A stretch of DNA of 64,000 nucleotides from Klebsiella quasivariicola. Its GTDB lineage: Bacteria > Pseudomonadota > Gammaproteobacteria > Enterobacterales > Enterobacteriaceae. The DNA lies in NCBI RefSeq assembly GCF_002269255.1, contig NZ_CP022823.1, positions 558,001 through 622,000 of the forward strand. The letters are read 5' to 3'. The notes below the pieces were generated by a model that was given only the letters and a program-made list of their open reading frames with translations, made no database searches and was not told the DNA's origin. Below, in pieces: positions 55,283 through 63,735 of the stretch. The position numbers were made by a program, and so were the translations under genes. Position 1 is the stretch's first letter. Each line of letters opens with the position of its first letter.

Positions 55283-55747
55283 TTATTTAACCACCTTAGG
55301 ATTCTGTAGCGTCGGGATCGTGGAATCTTGCACCTGATGAACCTGACCGACGATCGTGGCGATGCTGCCGTTGCTTAACGCCTCAACGTCTGCGCTGTTA
55401 TGTGAGCCAAAATTGAAGGTCAGACGTTTATCCGTTTTATTCTGCTCATCTCGCATGGTCACGGTAAAATAATAGCTGCCGGCAATACCGCTCATCCGGC
55501 GAATATCGACAATGACGCCGCGCACCTTAACCCATTTACCCAGATAATCGCTGCTGGCCTTCGCCGGGTTGAGAGTAAACGGCTGCAAGAACTGAGACAC
55601 TGAATACGTCTGCATCGACGCGACGGCGTCATCTCCGGGTTGAAATAATTTATCACCCGCGGAATAAAAGGCTTTAGAAGCCAGGCCGCAGCCGCTTAAC
55701 AACGAGATGAAAAAAACCAGCGGTAATACGCGAAAACGTAATAACAT
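55283..55747 (-). CDS. Predicted lipoprotein with OB-fold (tRNA_anti-like)
   Basis: 154 aa. Signal peptide ends in the lipobox LLSGC, lipidated at Cys20. The C-terminal half (about 70–150) has the alternating strands of an OB fold (LGKWVKVRGVIVDIRR, YYFTVTMRD, SIATIVGQVHQV), as in periplasmic tRNA_anti-like proteins. The function is unknown. GGAG precedes the ATG. It is not in the E. coli K-12 rnpB-yhaL interval and is an accessory gene with the next one. Confidence 0.75.
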   Translation of the reverse strand: MLLRFRVLPLVFFISLLSGCGLASKAFYSAGDKLFQPGDDAVASMQTYSVSQFLQPFTLNPAKASSDYLGKWVKVRGVIVDIRRMSGIAGSYYFTVTMRDEQNKTDKRLTFNFGSHNSADVEALSNGSIATIVGQVHQVQDSTIPTLQNPKVVK

Positions 55748-56059
55748 TACTATCTCCTTATCTATTTTTTATGGTGTCCTTGATGCACTGGATAACTTGT
55801 TTCGCGCTTATTAAATAAACTAAAGCTTACTGTTGTCAATTATTTTACCTGAGGCCAGCGGTGAAAATAATGTAATGATAATAGTGTATTATCCTGAGTG
55901 ATTAATAAAGGGGTGATATTCGTGTTTTTTATATATATCGTGATATACATTCCGCAATTGAATGTGAATAATCTTTAGGTATTATTTTTTACATTTCTTC
56001 ACTACCGACTGGAAAATAATGAGCTGCTATTTCTGCTCCCTTTACTACAGGATAAGACC
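55748..56059. other. AT-rich divergent intergenic region
   Basis: 312 bp between the lipoprotein and Spy-like genes, strongly AT-rich with runs such as TTTTTTATATATATCG. It must hold both promoters, but I cannot place them with confidence and see no gene. Confidence 0.5.
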
Positions 56060-56470
56060 ATGAAATTTATGACCCGTATTGCCTTCGCCGCGCTGTTGAC
56101 CACCGGCTTCTCTGTTGCGGCACAGGCCGCGGATGTTAAGGCGGCACCAGCACCGGCGCAGGATCCTATTGTTCAGCACTTAAAACTCACCAACGATCAG
56201 GTTGCGAAAATTAAAAGCCTGCATCAGCAGCTGGAAAATAATGTTCAGCAGATTTCACAGCAAGACATTAAAGATGGCGCATTGATTAACGTAATTGATT
56301 CCGGAAAATGGGATGAGAAAGCGGTCAAGGATCAGCTGGCAGCCTTCAGTAAGATCGATCAGCAGGTACGTTATTACCGCGTGAAGTACTATTTTGAAGT
56401 GAATCAGGTACTGACGCCGGAGCAGCGCACCCAGGTGAAAAAAGATCTTGCCGACGCGCTGAGTGAATAA
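56060..56470 (+). CDS. Spy/CpxP-like periplasmic protein
   Basis: 136 aa with a Sec signal peptide cleaved after about residue 23 (AAQA|AD). The mature part is mostly helical and has the LTxxQ motif twice (LTNDQVAKIK near 43 and LTPEQRTQVKK near 118), the mark of the Spy/CpxP fold of envelope-stress chaperones. No cysteines. It is divergent from the OB-fold lipoprotein and has a strong AGGATAAG site. Role inferred only from the fold. Confidence 0.75.
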   Translation: MKFMTRIAFAALLTTGFSVAAQAADVKAAPAPAQDPIVQHLKLTNDQVAKIKSLHQQLENNVQQISQQDIKDGALINVIDSGKWDEKAVKDQLAAFSKIDQQVRYYRVKYYFEVNQVLTPEQRTQVKKDLADALSE

Positions 56471-56474
56471 TGCC

Positions 56475-56499
56475 ATCGGCCCCTTTCGGGGCCGATTTC
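56475..56499 (+). terminator. Terminator after the Spy-like gene
   Basis: Perfect 9-bp stem ATCGGCCCC/GGGGCCGAT with a TTTC loop, followed by TTTCATC; the T run is short. Confidence 0.7.
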
Positions 56500-56543
56500 A
56501 TCTTCAGGCCATAAACGAAAATTAACCCATCCATTTTGCCATT

Positions 56544-56711
56544 TCAGGCGAGACTTTCTTCATCCCGCAAGCGAATCTCCGCTTCGGCAATAATGGCTTC
56601 CAGTTCGCTAAGCATCTCATCATAACCAAAGCTGGTAACCCCGGCGGCTTCCGGCTGCGGCGGGGCTAACGGCGTTGGTGACGCCTTTTTTCTATTTTTC
56701 TTCTTACTCAC
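56544..56711 (-). CDS. yhaL: Small protein YhaL
   Basis: 55 codons from GTG 56711: VSKKKNRKKASPTPLAPPQP, then a Pro/Ala segment and FGYDEMLSELEAIIAEAEIR. This matches E. coli YhaL (54 aa) at the basic start and in the FGYEEMLSELEAIVADAETR-like helix. A basic N-terminus and an acidic amphipathic C-terminal helix are the only visible features. Function unknown. It lies 24 bp after yhaK on the same strand. Confidence 0.85.
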   Translation of the reverse strand: MSKKKNRKKASPTPLAPPQPEAAGVTSFGYDEMLSELEAIIAEAEIRLRDEESLA

Positions 56712-56735
56712 TGACCGACTCCATGACTTCCGTTG

Positions 56736-57437
56736 TTACACCGGTAAATCTATCAGCAAAGCGCGCAGCGGCGTATCGGCGACGAGGGTAATGTTAGCTT
56801 CGTCACGAATAAATGCGCCGTCACCGCAGGTGAGTGCCTGCTTTTGTTGTTCCTGCGCGACGGCATGGACGGTGCCGTGGATCGACTGCAGGTAAGCGCG
56901 TGGACCATGTAATTGCACGTTAATATGCTCACCTTTCTCCAGGGCAATATGGTAGACCCAGGCCTGCTGGCGAAGCTGAAGGCTGTTGCTCTCTCCTTCC
57001 GGCGAGGCCAGCAGCTGCAGCGGTGCGCTCGCGATGTCGATTTTCTGCTGTAGCGGGTTTTCCCGCTGCGGGCAGGCATCCAGCCACAGCTGCATTCGTG
57101 TTAACGACTGCTCTTTACTCAGGTTATGCTCGCTGTAGCTTACGCCTGGTTGGGTGGCGATAAGCAGCGCTTCACCGGCTTTGGCCTGCACATGGTTGCC
57201 ATCGCTGTCGCGGTACTCTGCTTCACCTTCCAGAATCAGGTTCAGGATATCGACTTTTGGATAAGTCCTCGCCTGGAACGAGGCGCCAGGCGCCAGCACT
57301 TCCTGATTGAGGACACGTAAGGACGCAAAGCCCAGTAATTTCGGATCGAAGTAGTGGCCAAAGGAGAAAGTGTAGCGGGCCTGCAGCCAGCCGAAGTCTG
57401 CTTGTCCGCATTGTTTGGCTGTTCGGGTAGTAATCAT
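56736..57437 (-). CDS. yhaK: Pirin-like bicupin protein YhaK
   Basis: 233 aa. An N-terminal cupin (about 20–120) has FSFGHYFDPKLLGFASLRVLN, with HYFDP as in pirins, and a second cupin-like domain follows. E. coli YhaK is a redox-sensitive pirin-family protein without a proven substrate. Divergent from the LysR regulator yhaJ, as in E. coli, suggesting YhaJ control. Confidence 0.94.
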   Translation of the reverse strand: MITTRTAKQCGQADFGWLQARYTFSFGHYFDPKLLGFASLRVLNQEVLAPGASFQARTYPKVDILNLILEGEAEYRDSDGNHVQAKAGEALLIATQPGVSYSEHNLSKEQSLTRMQLWLDACPQRENPLQQKIDIASAPLQLLASPEGESNSLQLRQQAWVYHIALEKGEHINVQLHGPRAYLQSIHGTVHAVAQEQQKQALTCGDGAFIRDEANITLVADTPLRALLIDLPV

Positions 57438-57541
57438 GTTCTTGACCTCTCTTTACACTAAATCAATGGTAAAGGTATGGACGCTGTATTGTTAGCCAGA
57501 TATTCTGCCCGGTATGTTCAAATTTCCTGAATGAGAAAGCG

Positions 57542-58438
57542 ATGGCCAAAGAGAGAGCATTAACGCTGGAAGCGTTACGCGTGATGGATGCGATCGACCG
57601 GCGCGGGAGCTTTGCTGCCGCGGCTGATGAACTGGGTCGCGTGCCCTCCGCCCTGAGCTATACCATGCAAAAACTTGAGGAGGAGCTGGACGTGGTGCTG
57701 TTTGACCGTTCCGGTCATCGCACGAAGTTCACTAACGTCGGAAGAATGCTGCTGGAGCGCGGGCGAGTGCTGCTTGAAGCGGCAGATAAGCTGACTACCG
57801 ATGCGGAAGCCCTGTCGCGTGGCTGGGAAACCCACCTCACGATCGTCACTGAAGCGCTTATTCCCACCCCGGAATTGTTTCCGCTGATTGAGAAACTGGC
57901 GACCAAATCCAACACTCAGCTGTCAATTATCACCGAGGTACTGGCCGGTGCCTGGGAACGGCTGGAGCAGGGGCGGGCGGATATTGTTGTCGCGCCGGAT
58001 ATGCATTTTCGTTCCTCCTCAGAGATTAACTCCCGCAAGCTCTACTCGGTGTTGAGCGTCTACGTGGCGGCGCCGGACCATCCGATCCATCAGGAGGCGG
58101 AGCCGCTCTCTGAGGTTACCCGCGTAAAATATCGCGGTATTGCGGTGGCGGATACCGCGCGCGAGCGGCCTGTTCTTACCGTCCAGCTACTGGATAAACA
58201 GCCGCGTTTAACGGTGAGTACGATAGAAGATAAGCGCCAGGCGCTGCTGGCCGGGTTAGGCGTGGCGACCATGCCCTATCCGCTGGTGGAGAAGGATATT
58301 GCCGAAGGGCGGTTGCGGGTCGTCAGCCCGGAATACACCAATGAAATTGATATTATTATGGCCTGGCGACGGGACAGTATGGGCGAAGCGAAGTCCTGGT
58401 GTCTGCGTGAGATCCCTAAGCTGTTTGCGGGGCGCTAG
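57542..58438 (+). CDS. yhaJ: LysR-family transcriptional regulator YhaJ
   Basis: 298 aa. Winged HTH near residues 8–65 (MDAIDRRGSFAAAADELGRVPSALSYTMQKLEEEL) and a LysR substrate-binding domain from about 90. E. coli YhaJ responds to nitroaromatic/quinol compounds and controls yqjF and the neighbourhood. The position between yhaK and yhaH is conserved. Confidence 0.95.
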   Translation: MAKERALTLEALRVMDAIDRRGSFAAAADELGRVPSALSYTMQKLEEELDVVLFDRSGHRTKFTNVGRMLLERGRVLLEAADKLTTDAEALSRGWETHLTIVTEALIPTPELFPLIEKLATKSNTQLSIITEVLAGAWERLEQGRADIVVAPDMHFRSSSEINSRKLYSVLSVYVAAPDHPIHQEAEPLSEVTRVKYRGIAVADTARERPVLTVQLLDKQPRLTVSTIEDKRQALLAGLGVATMPYPLVEKDIAEGRLRVVSPEYTNEIDIIMAWRRDSMGEAKSWCLREIPKLFAGR

Positions 58439-58479
58439 CCAAGAAGACGCTCCTCCCGGTAGTGGGAGGAGCAGGAAGA

Positions 58480-58848
58480 TTAGTAGGAAAAGGGTTTTGG
58501 GTCGGGGCCAAATCGATTATTACCCTCGGTGCCGCGCTGGCAGTTAAAGATCAGGATCACCAGCCAGCCGATGACCGGGATCAACAGCAGGAGCAGCCAC
58601 CAGGCCGAACGGTCGGTGTCGTGCAGACGCCGAAACTGCACCGCCCACCACGGTAAAAAGACCAGCACGCCATAGATGGTTGTCAAAATGCCTTCGCCGC
58701 CCGCCCGCTGCCAGCCCAGCATTTTATCGATGATGCTCAATACGCCGGTCAGGATGAGGTTGACCAGAATAAACATCCAGTACTCTTTGCGCCGCGCACG
58801 GCCGCCAAATCCAATATAGTTTTTTAATACCTTGAGATACCAGTCCAT
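58480..58848 (-). CDS. yhaH: DUF805 inner-membrane protein YhaH
   Basis: 122 aa with four hydrophobic segments and the DUF805 signatures GFGGRARRKEYWMFILVN near 14 and QFRRLHDTDRSAWW near 71. Function unknown. It is convergent with yhaJ, with an 8-bp hairpin CTCCTCCC/GGGAGGAG (58449–58468) between the stops. Confidence 0.93.
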   Translation of the reverse strand: MDWYLKVLKNYIGFGGRARRKEYWMFILVNLILTGVLSIIDKMLGWQRAGGEGILTTIYGVLVFLPWWAVQFRRLHDTDRSAWWLLLLLIPVIGWLVILIFNCQRGTEGNNRFGPDPKPFSY

Positions 58849-58974
58849 TTCTACGCCTCAATTAACCGTCAATCACTTGTTTTTTAAGCGATCGTAATAA
58901 GAATAGACGTGAATGAATGGTGGGTAAATATCTGTTTTCTGAATTATTAGGCGCCATCACTGGCGCCTGACAGA

Positions 58975-59961
58975 TCAACGGAAGCGCTGATCGCGACCGT
59001 GTGGTTCGTTGAGATCCTGCTGCGGCCCTATGGAGATGATACCGGTAGGATTAATGGTTTTATGGCTGCGGTAATAGTGGTTACGGATATGCGGAAAACT
59101 TACCGTCTCGGCGATGCCCGGCATCTGGTAAAGGTCGCGCAGGAAACCGTACAGATTGAGGTAATCGCTGATGCGCCGTTTATCGCATTTAAAATGCGTC
59201 ACATACACCGGGTCGAAGCGTACCAGCGTCGTCCACAGGCGGATATCCGCCTCAGTTAACTGATTCCCGGTCAGGTAGCGGTGCTGGCCGAGGATCTGCT
59301 CGAGCCGTTCCAGCGAGGTAAAGACCGCATCGACCGCTTCGTCGTACGCCTGCTGGCTGGTGGCGAAGCCGGCTTTGTACACGCCGTTATTCACGTTATC
59401 GTAGATCCAGCCGTTCAGCTCATCGATTTTTTCCCGCAGCGCCGGCGGGTAGTAATCACCGGCTCTGGCGCCCAGGCCATCGAAGGCGGTATTAAACATG
59501 CGGATGATTTCTGCTGACTCATTGCTGACGATAGTCTGCTGTTTTTTATCCCACAGCACCGGCACGGTGACGCGACCGGTGTAGTGCGGGTCGGCGTGCA
59601 GATACAATTGATACAGAAAATCGTGCTGGTAAAGGGTATCGCCGGTAGCTTCCGGGAAGCTGTCGTCAAAGGTCCAGCCATTTTCCAGCATCAGCGGATT
59701 GACCACGGAGACGGGGAGAAAAGACTCCAGCCCTTTCAGTTTACGCATGATTAACGTGCGATGCGCCCACGGACAGGCGAGAGAGACGTACAGATGATAG
59801 CGATCTTTCTCTGCCGCGAAACCGCCTTCACCGCTGGGACCGGCGGCGCCATCGGCAGTGAGCCAGTTACGGAAGGCCGAAACGGAACGCTTGAACCGTC
59901 CTCCGGTGGATTTGGTGTCATACCAGGTATCTTGCCAGACGCCGTCGACTAATTGTCCCAT
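58975..59961 (-). CDS. yqjG: Glutathionyl-hydroquinone reductase YqjG
   Basis: Xi-class glutathione transferase that reduces glutathionyl-hydroquinones. 328 aa. The catalytic cysteine is Cys63 in SLACPWAHRT, followed by a thioredoxin-type N-domain and a helical C-domain ending near RNHYYRSHKTINPTGI. In E. coli it pairs with yqjF under YhaJ. It lies downstream of yqjF on the same strand? No: yqjF ends 76 bp upstream of its start, with a bidirectional terminator between, so yqjF is transcribed first. Confidence 0.95.
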   Translation of the reverse strand: MGQLVDGVWQDTWYDTKSTGGRFKRSVSAFRNWLTADGAAGPSGEGGFAAEKDRYHLYVSLACPWAHRTLIMRKLKGLESFLPVSVVNPLMLENGWTFDDSFPEATGDTLYQHDFLYQLYLHADPHYTGRVTVPVLWDKKQQTIVSNESAEIIRMFNTAFDGLGARAGDYYPPALREKIDELNGWIYDNVNNGVYKAGFATSQQAYDEAVDAVFTSLERLEQILGQHRYLTGNQLTEADIRLWTTLVRFDPVYVTHFKCDKRRISDYLNLYGFLRDLYQMPGIAETVSFPHIRNHYYRSHKTINPTGIISIGPQQDLNEPHGRDQRFR

Positions 59962-59981
59962 TACTTCCTCCTTCAGATAAC

Positions 59982-60014
59982 AAAAGCGAGGAGATAATCC
60001 CCTCGCTTTTTTTG
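59982..60014. terminator. Terminator between yqjF and yqjG
   Basis: AAAAGCGAGG/CCTCGCTTTT, ten paired bases with a short loop, T-rich on both strands. On the minus strand it ends yqjF before yqjG. Confidence 0.85.
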
Positions 60015-60036
60015 ATTTTTACTCAGTATAGTGCGC

Positions 60037-60429
60037 TTACCACTTTTTATTCAGTACACGGTCGATACTGAATGCGCCTGGTCCGGTGATGGCCAGCAGC
60101 AGGTAACCGCCTGCGATGGTCAGGTTTTTCATGAACATCAGAGAGTTCACGCCTTCCGCAAAGTTGCTGTGGAACAGGAACGCGGTCAGCAGCGTAAAGC
60201 CTGCGGTGAACAGCGCCGTGGTACGGGTCAGGAAACCGAACAGAATCGCCAGACCACCGCCGAACTCAAGGAGGATGGTCAGCGGCAGCAGCGCTCCCGG
60301 TACGCCCATGGCTTCCATATACTGCTGGGTACCCGCATAACCGGTGATTTTGCCCCAACCTGCAGTGATAAACAGAATTGGCATCAGAATGCGCGCTACC
60401 AGTACACCAACATCTTCTAATTTTTTCAT
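60037..60429 (-). CDS. yqjF: DoxX-family membrane protein YqjF
   Basis: 130 aa with four predicted membrane helices and the DoxX pattern (ARILMPILFITAGWGKITG at 14, LLTIL-LEFGGGLAILFG near 50). In E. coli YhaJ activates it in response to nitroaromatic products. AGAAATGAAA-type start with GGAGTAAG upstream. Confidence 0.95.
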   Translation of the reverse strand: MKKLEDVGVLVARILMPILFITAGWGKITGYAGTQQYMEAMGVPGALLPLTILLEFGGGLAILFGFLTRTTALFTAGFTLLTAFLFHSNFAEGVNSLMFMKNLTIAGGYLLLAITGPGAFSIDRVLNKKW

Positions 60430-60785
60430 TTCTTACTCCAGAAAACCCAAAGGGCGGCGGTTTTGTTTTTTAGTGCAATCCCGCGTAGTTACGCGGTGTC
60501 GCTGTCGATGGAGAGGATATTAGCGAGGCGGAGAGGGAATTGTTAGCAAGGAAAACTGTAGATCTTTTTCAAAGTTTCTGAGCAATTAGTGCGGTGAGAG
60601 ACAAAATACCCAGGGGCGATGGGTAACCAACCGCCACGATATGGAGTCGGCAGATCTCACTGGACAGGGATATTAAGGCAGGGGAACCGCCTGGTGCGGT
60701 AAAGGCGCAGGTTGCCGTAAACGGTATTATCTGGTGGGAAAACGGCAGAACGGGGCGCGAGAAAAAACGCCCGCGCCCTGAGCCG
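60430..60785. other. yqjK–yqjF intergenic region, no gene seen
   Basis: 356 bp. It contains the yqjF promoter side and the 3' end of yqjK transcripts. A GC hairpin with the arms GGGCGCG/CGCGCCC (about 60759–60779) precedes a T run on the minus strand and probably terminates the yqjCDEK unit. No open frame with a good ribosome site was found. Confidence 0.4.
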
Positions 60786-61079
60786 CTAGCGAGCTGACTG
60801 GCGCAGGATGCCGCGGACCATTCGCCAGGTGCTCCACAGTCCGAGACCGCGTTTGGTCCAGCGCATTAAAAAGTGTGGATGTCGTACGGACCACACGGCC
60901 ATCAAACCGCTGCCCACCATCAGCCACGAACGTAAGCCCAGCAGCGTATGCCAGCCGCGATCGAAAGGCGCTGTCGTCTCCAGCCAGTGGCGACGACAAG
61001 CGCTCAGCTCCAGACGTTGCTGCTGGATCTGGCGCAACAGCAGCGCCTTTTGTCGTTCACGCTCCTGTCGGCCATTCAT
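60786..61079 (-). CDS. yqjK: YqjK-like protein
   Basis: 97 aa, Arg-rich N-terminus (MNGRQERERQKALLLRQIQQQR) followed by a hydrophobic segment (GLRSWLMVGSGLMAVWSV, about 50–67). Matches E. coli YqjK. Function unknown. Start overlaps the yqjE stop by 4 bp (ATGA), so it is coupled. Confidence 0.93.
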   Translation of the reverse strand: MNGRQERERQKALLLRQIQQQRLELSACRRHWLETTAPFDRGWHTLLGLRSWLMVGSGLMAVWSVRHPHFLMRWTKRGLGLWSTWRMVRGILRQSAR

Positions 61080-61474
61080 GGTTTATGGTCCTCCAGAAGG
61101 GCACGGTCGTTCTCCAGTTCTTTACGTGTCAGACGCAGCAGCGTGGAGCGGCGCGCCTTACGTAAGGTAAGGATACCGACAATCGCTGCGGCGAGAAGCA
61201 GAACGACGGTGGTGGCGATCATGACGTGCAGGCGGTACTGGGCGTCAACGGCCCAGATAACCAGCACCAGCAGGCTCATGAGGCCAAACGCCGCAAACAG
61301 TAGCGTCAGTCCGGTCATTAACAACAGCTGGAAAAGATTGGCTTTCTCCTCCTCCAGCTCCACGACGACCAGACGCAGCCGTGTTTCCACCATTTCGGCC
61401 AGCAGCGTGACAATACGCTGACCAATGGAGAAAACGCGCTGACCTGGTCCCTGCGTGTGTTGAGTATTCGCCAT
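61076..61474 (-). CDS. yqjE: Inner-membrane protein YqjE (phage holin family-like)
   Basis: 132 aa, two adjacent hydrophobic helices (about residues 48–70 and 77–100) after an amphipathic N-terminal part (EMVETRLRLVVVELEEEKANLFQ). ATG 61474 gives the E. coli-like start MANTQHTQGPGQ. It follows the yqjD stop by only 2 bp; yqjDE are linked functionally in E. coli to ribosome and membrane association. Confidence 0.94.
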   Translation of the reverse strand: MANTQHTQGPGQRVFSIGQRIVTLLAEMVETRLRLVVVELEEEKANLFQLLLMTGLTLLFAAFGLMSLLVLVIWAVDAQYRLHVMIATTVVLLLAAAIVGILTLRKARRSTLLRLTRKELENDRALLEDHKP

Positions 61475-61476
61475 AA

Positions 61477-61782
61477 TCAGCGACGCGACAGCAGGACACC
61501 CAGCACCAGCCCGACGGCGGCACCAATCCCGACGCCAGTCCACGGATTTTCGCGAACATAATCATCCGCCCGCGCGGCGGTCTCACGCGTTTGACGCAGA
61601 ATCGCCTCGCTGGTTTCCCCCAGGCGGGCGCGACTCTCTTTCAGCGCGCTTTCGGCTTTACTACGCAGTTTACCCATCTCTTCTTTCGACTTGTCCGCCG
61701 AGGAGTTCAGCACTTCCTCCAGGGTATCCGCCAGCGTTTTCAGTTCTGCACGAAGGTCGTCAGTCACATTCTCTTTAGCCAT
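61477..61782 (-). CDS. yqjD: Membrane-anchored ribosome-binding protein YqjD
   Basis: 101 aa. A long helical, charged N-terminal region with EEVLNSSADKSKEEMGKLR, then a C-terminal hydrophobic anchor (TGVGIGAAVGLVLGVLLSRR) ending in Arg-Arg. It is of the ElaB/YgaM/YqjD family; in E. coli it binds stationary-phase ribosomes at the membrane and is RpoS-dependent. Confidence 0.96.
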   Translation of the reverse strand: MAKENVTDDLRAELKTLADTLEEVLNSSADKSKEEMGKLRSKAESALKESRARLGETSEAILRQTRETAARADDYVRENPWTGVGIGAAVGLVLGVLLSRR

Positions 61783-61827
61783 GTCGTTCTCCTGTAGCGT
61801 GGTCCGTGTTGCGAAAGTTAATGGTGA

Positions 61828-62196
61828 TTAGTAATCCCGAGACTCCAGCGTTTTCAACTCCTGTTGCGCTTCATTAAGTTTACGCTGGCGTTTGTTGATT
61901 TTGTCCGCATCGCCTTTCTTCCGGGCTTCCTGCAGATCGCGCTGACGTTCAGCGATCTCTTCCCGCTGTTTGGCAATTTTTTGCTGATGATCGGCTTTCA
62001 GTTGACTGTCGCTGCAGTTCTCTCTGACCTGACGTAGCGCGGTATTTAGCCCATCAATGCGACTTTGATTGTGATGCTTTTCGGCATAGCTGATCTCTCG
62101 TTGAATATCCTGCTCTTTTTCCTGGCAGGGAGAGGCGGCTATGGCGCTGGCGCTAAGTGAAGTCAGGGCCAGAAGCAGAGCGATGCGGTGTTTCAT
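61828..62196 (-). CDS. yqjC: Periplasmic coiled-coil protein YqjC (DUF1090)
   Basis: 122 aa. Sec signal peptide (MKHRIALLLALTSLSASAIA) followed by a helical, charged mature domain with two conserved Cys (about 24 and 60) and a heptad-rich C-terminus (EEIAERQRDLQEARKKGDAD). ATG 62196 was chosen for the signal peptide; an upstream frame adds 34 unrelated residues. Function unknown. Confidence 0.95.
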   Translation of the reverse strand: MKHRIALLLALTSLSASAIAASPCQEKEQDIQREISYAEKHHNQSRIDGLNTALRQVRENCSDSQLKADHQQKIAKQREEIAERQRDLQEARKKGDADKINKRQRKLNEAQQELKTLESRDY

Positions 62197-62308
62197 GGAT
62201 AGTACCTTCCATTGTCTGAGGGTGTACCCGGAGGATATACCCGTTCCCGATGGTGAACGGGAATGCGTTGATTCCCGCAGGTTTAAGCATAGTAACAAAT
62301 GCGGAAAA

Positions 62309-62341
62309 CCACCAGACTACGAGAAAAACGCAGTCTGGTGG
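62309..62341 (-). terminator. Terminator after mzrA
   Basis: Perfect 10-bp stem CCACCAGACT/AGTCTGGTGG with a 13-base loop, followed on the minus strand by TTTTCC. It closes the yqjA-mzrA unit before yqjC. Confidence 0.7.
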
Positions 62342-62345
62342 CCGC

Positions 62346-62732
62346 TTAGCCAAGCCGGTGCGGCGCGTCGCGCAGGCGGGATAACCAGGCGGTGGCCGAG
62401 TTATCGTCCTCCAGCAGGGCGATAATATAACCATGTGGCAGAGCGCGACCGAGAACCTCTTTCGCCGCCGCGCCCTGGGCGGTGGAATCGAACTTAATCA
62501 GCAGGCCATCTTTTTGCGGCGTAATGCTTTTAAAGCGGATGCCGTTGGCGTCGAGGTGATGCCAGACGGAGAAACCGTCCGGCATGCTGACGCCTTGTCC
62601 AACCGGACGGATCGCCAGCGTGGCCTCTTGCTGCTGCACCGCCAGACAGACCCATAACAGCGCGCAGAGCACAAGAGAGCCACCCAGCAGCCAGCTCAGC
62701 TGGCGCAGGGAAGGGCGTTTTATGACCATCAT
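62346..62732 (-). CDS. mzrA: EnvZ/OmpR modulator MzrA
   Basis: 128 aa. One N-terminal membrane anchor (about 15–37) and a small periplasmic domain with SMPDGFSVWHHLDANGI. In E. coli MzrA contacts EnvZ and connects Cpx signalling to OmpR. The start overlaps the yqjA stop (TAATG), so it depends on upstream translation; the next codon is also ATG. Confidence 0.93.
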   Translation of the reverse strand: MMVIKRPSLRQLSWLLGGSLVLCALLWVCLAVQQQEATLAIRPVGQGVSMPDGFSVWHHLDANGIRFKSITPQKDGLLIKFDSTAQGAAAKEVLGRALPHGYIIALLEDDNSATAWLSRLRDAPHRLG

Positions 62733-63394
62733 TAGCCCCGGCTTCTGTATTTTTTCTTCCACAGCACCACCAGCGAGCCGATCAGTCCGAAGACCAACAG
62801 CGCGACCGGCAGGAGCATCAGGCAGGACATCAGCTGGTCTTCATACTTGAGGAATACCGGGGTTTTACCCAGCAGATAACCCAGCGAGGTCAGGATGAGC
62901 ACCCACAGCAGGCCGCTCATCCAGTTAAAGAACTGAAAGCGGGCGTTATTGAGGCCGGAAAGGCCCGCGATGGTGGGCAACAGCGTACGCACGAAGGCAA
63001 TAAAGCGGCCGATCAGCAGCGCGGAAAGCCCGTGTTTATGGAACAGATGATGGGCGCGCTGATGATAGTGAGAGGGCAGATGCGACAGCCAGTTTTGCAC
63101 GATCCGCGTATTGCCCAGCCAGCGCCCCTGGATATAGCTCAGCCAGCAGCCAAGGCTGGCGGCGGCGGTGAGCAGCAGTAAGGTTTCCGGAAAACCCATC
63201 GCCCCTTTGGCGATCAGCACGCCGACGAGCACAAGCAGACTATCCCCCGGTAAAAACGCGGCAGGCAGGAGCCCATTCTCAAGGAACAAAATCATAAACA
63301 AGACAAAATACAGCATGCCAATCATGGAGGGATTTGCGAGTGTTTCGTAATCCTGAGCCCACAAGGCATTCAATAACTGGGTTAATAGTTCCAT
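62732..63394 (-). CDS. yqjA: DedA-family membrane protein YqjA
   Basis: 220 aa, DedA/SNARE-associated family, about five hydrophobic segments. FLENGLLPAAFLPGDSLLVLVG lies near 37 and the conserved Arg/Gly loop GRFIAFVRTLLPTIAGLSG near 130. In E. coli YqjA is an osmosensing transporter-like protein needed for alkaline tolerance, and a flippase role for undecaprenyl phosphate is proposed for DedA relatives. CpxR controls yqjA-mzrA in E. coli. Confidence 0.95.
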   Translation of the reverse strand: MELLTQLLNALWAQDYETLANPSMIGMLYFVLFMILFLENGLLPAAFLPGDSLLVLVGVLIAKGAMGFPETLLLLTAAASLGCWLSYIQGRWLGNTRIVQNWLSHLPSHYHQRAHHLFHKHGLSALLIGRFIAFVRTLLPTIAGLSGLNNARFQFFNWMSGLLWVLILTSLGYLLGKTPVFLKYEDQLMSCLMLLPVALLVFGLIGSLVVLWKKKYRSRG

Positions 63395-63735
63395 TCACGA
63401 TTCCTGGTACATCGGTTAACGGCACGTCTGAGCGCGTGGCATATAGGGCGACAAGATTTTTATGAGATTATGGTCGCGGCTTAGGCGCTCTGAACGCTTC
63501 CCTGTATAAAACTGAAGTAAGTAAAGACCTACCCCCAGAACGGCAAAATGCATCTAATTGTAACAAATCACCTGACTTTACGTCAGAGAAATTGCAAGGT
63601 GTTGCTTGTTGATTTTGCTGATTGCGGCGGTGGGAGGCGAGAGGATTTACACAGGCTGACACTATATATGCTTTGCTTACTCCAGCCTGGGTGGCGGGCA
63701 GGCGCGCCGGGGCTGCGCGCCGCTGAGATAAGGGT
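63395..63735. other. exuR–yqjA intergenic region
   Basis: 341 bp with no gene. A single GTAAA half of the CpxR pattern is seen on the minus strand (CTGACGTAAAGTCAGG, about 63572–63587, itself a palindrome), and GC-rich direct/inverted GGCGCGC segments lie near 63700. The yqjA promoter must be here. Confidence 0.4.
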
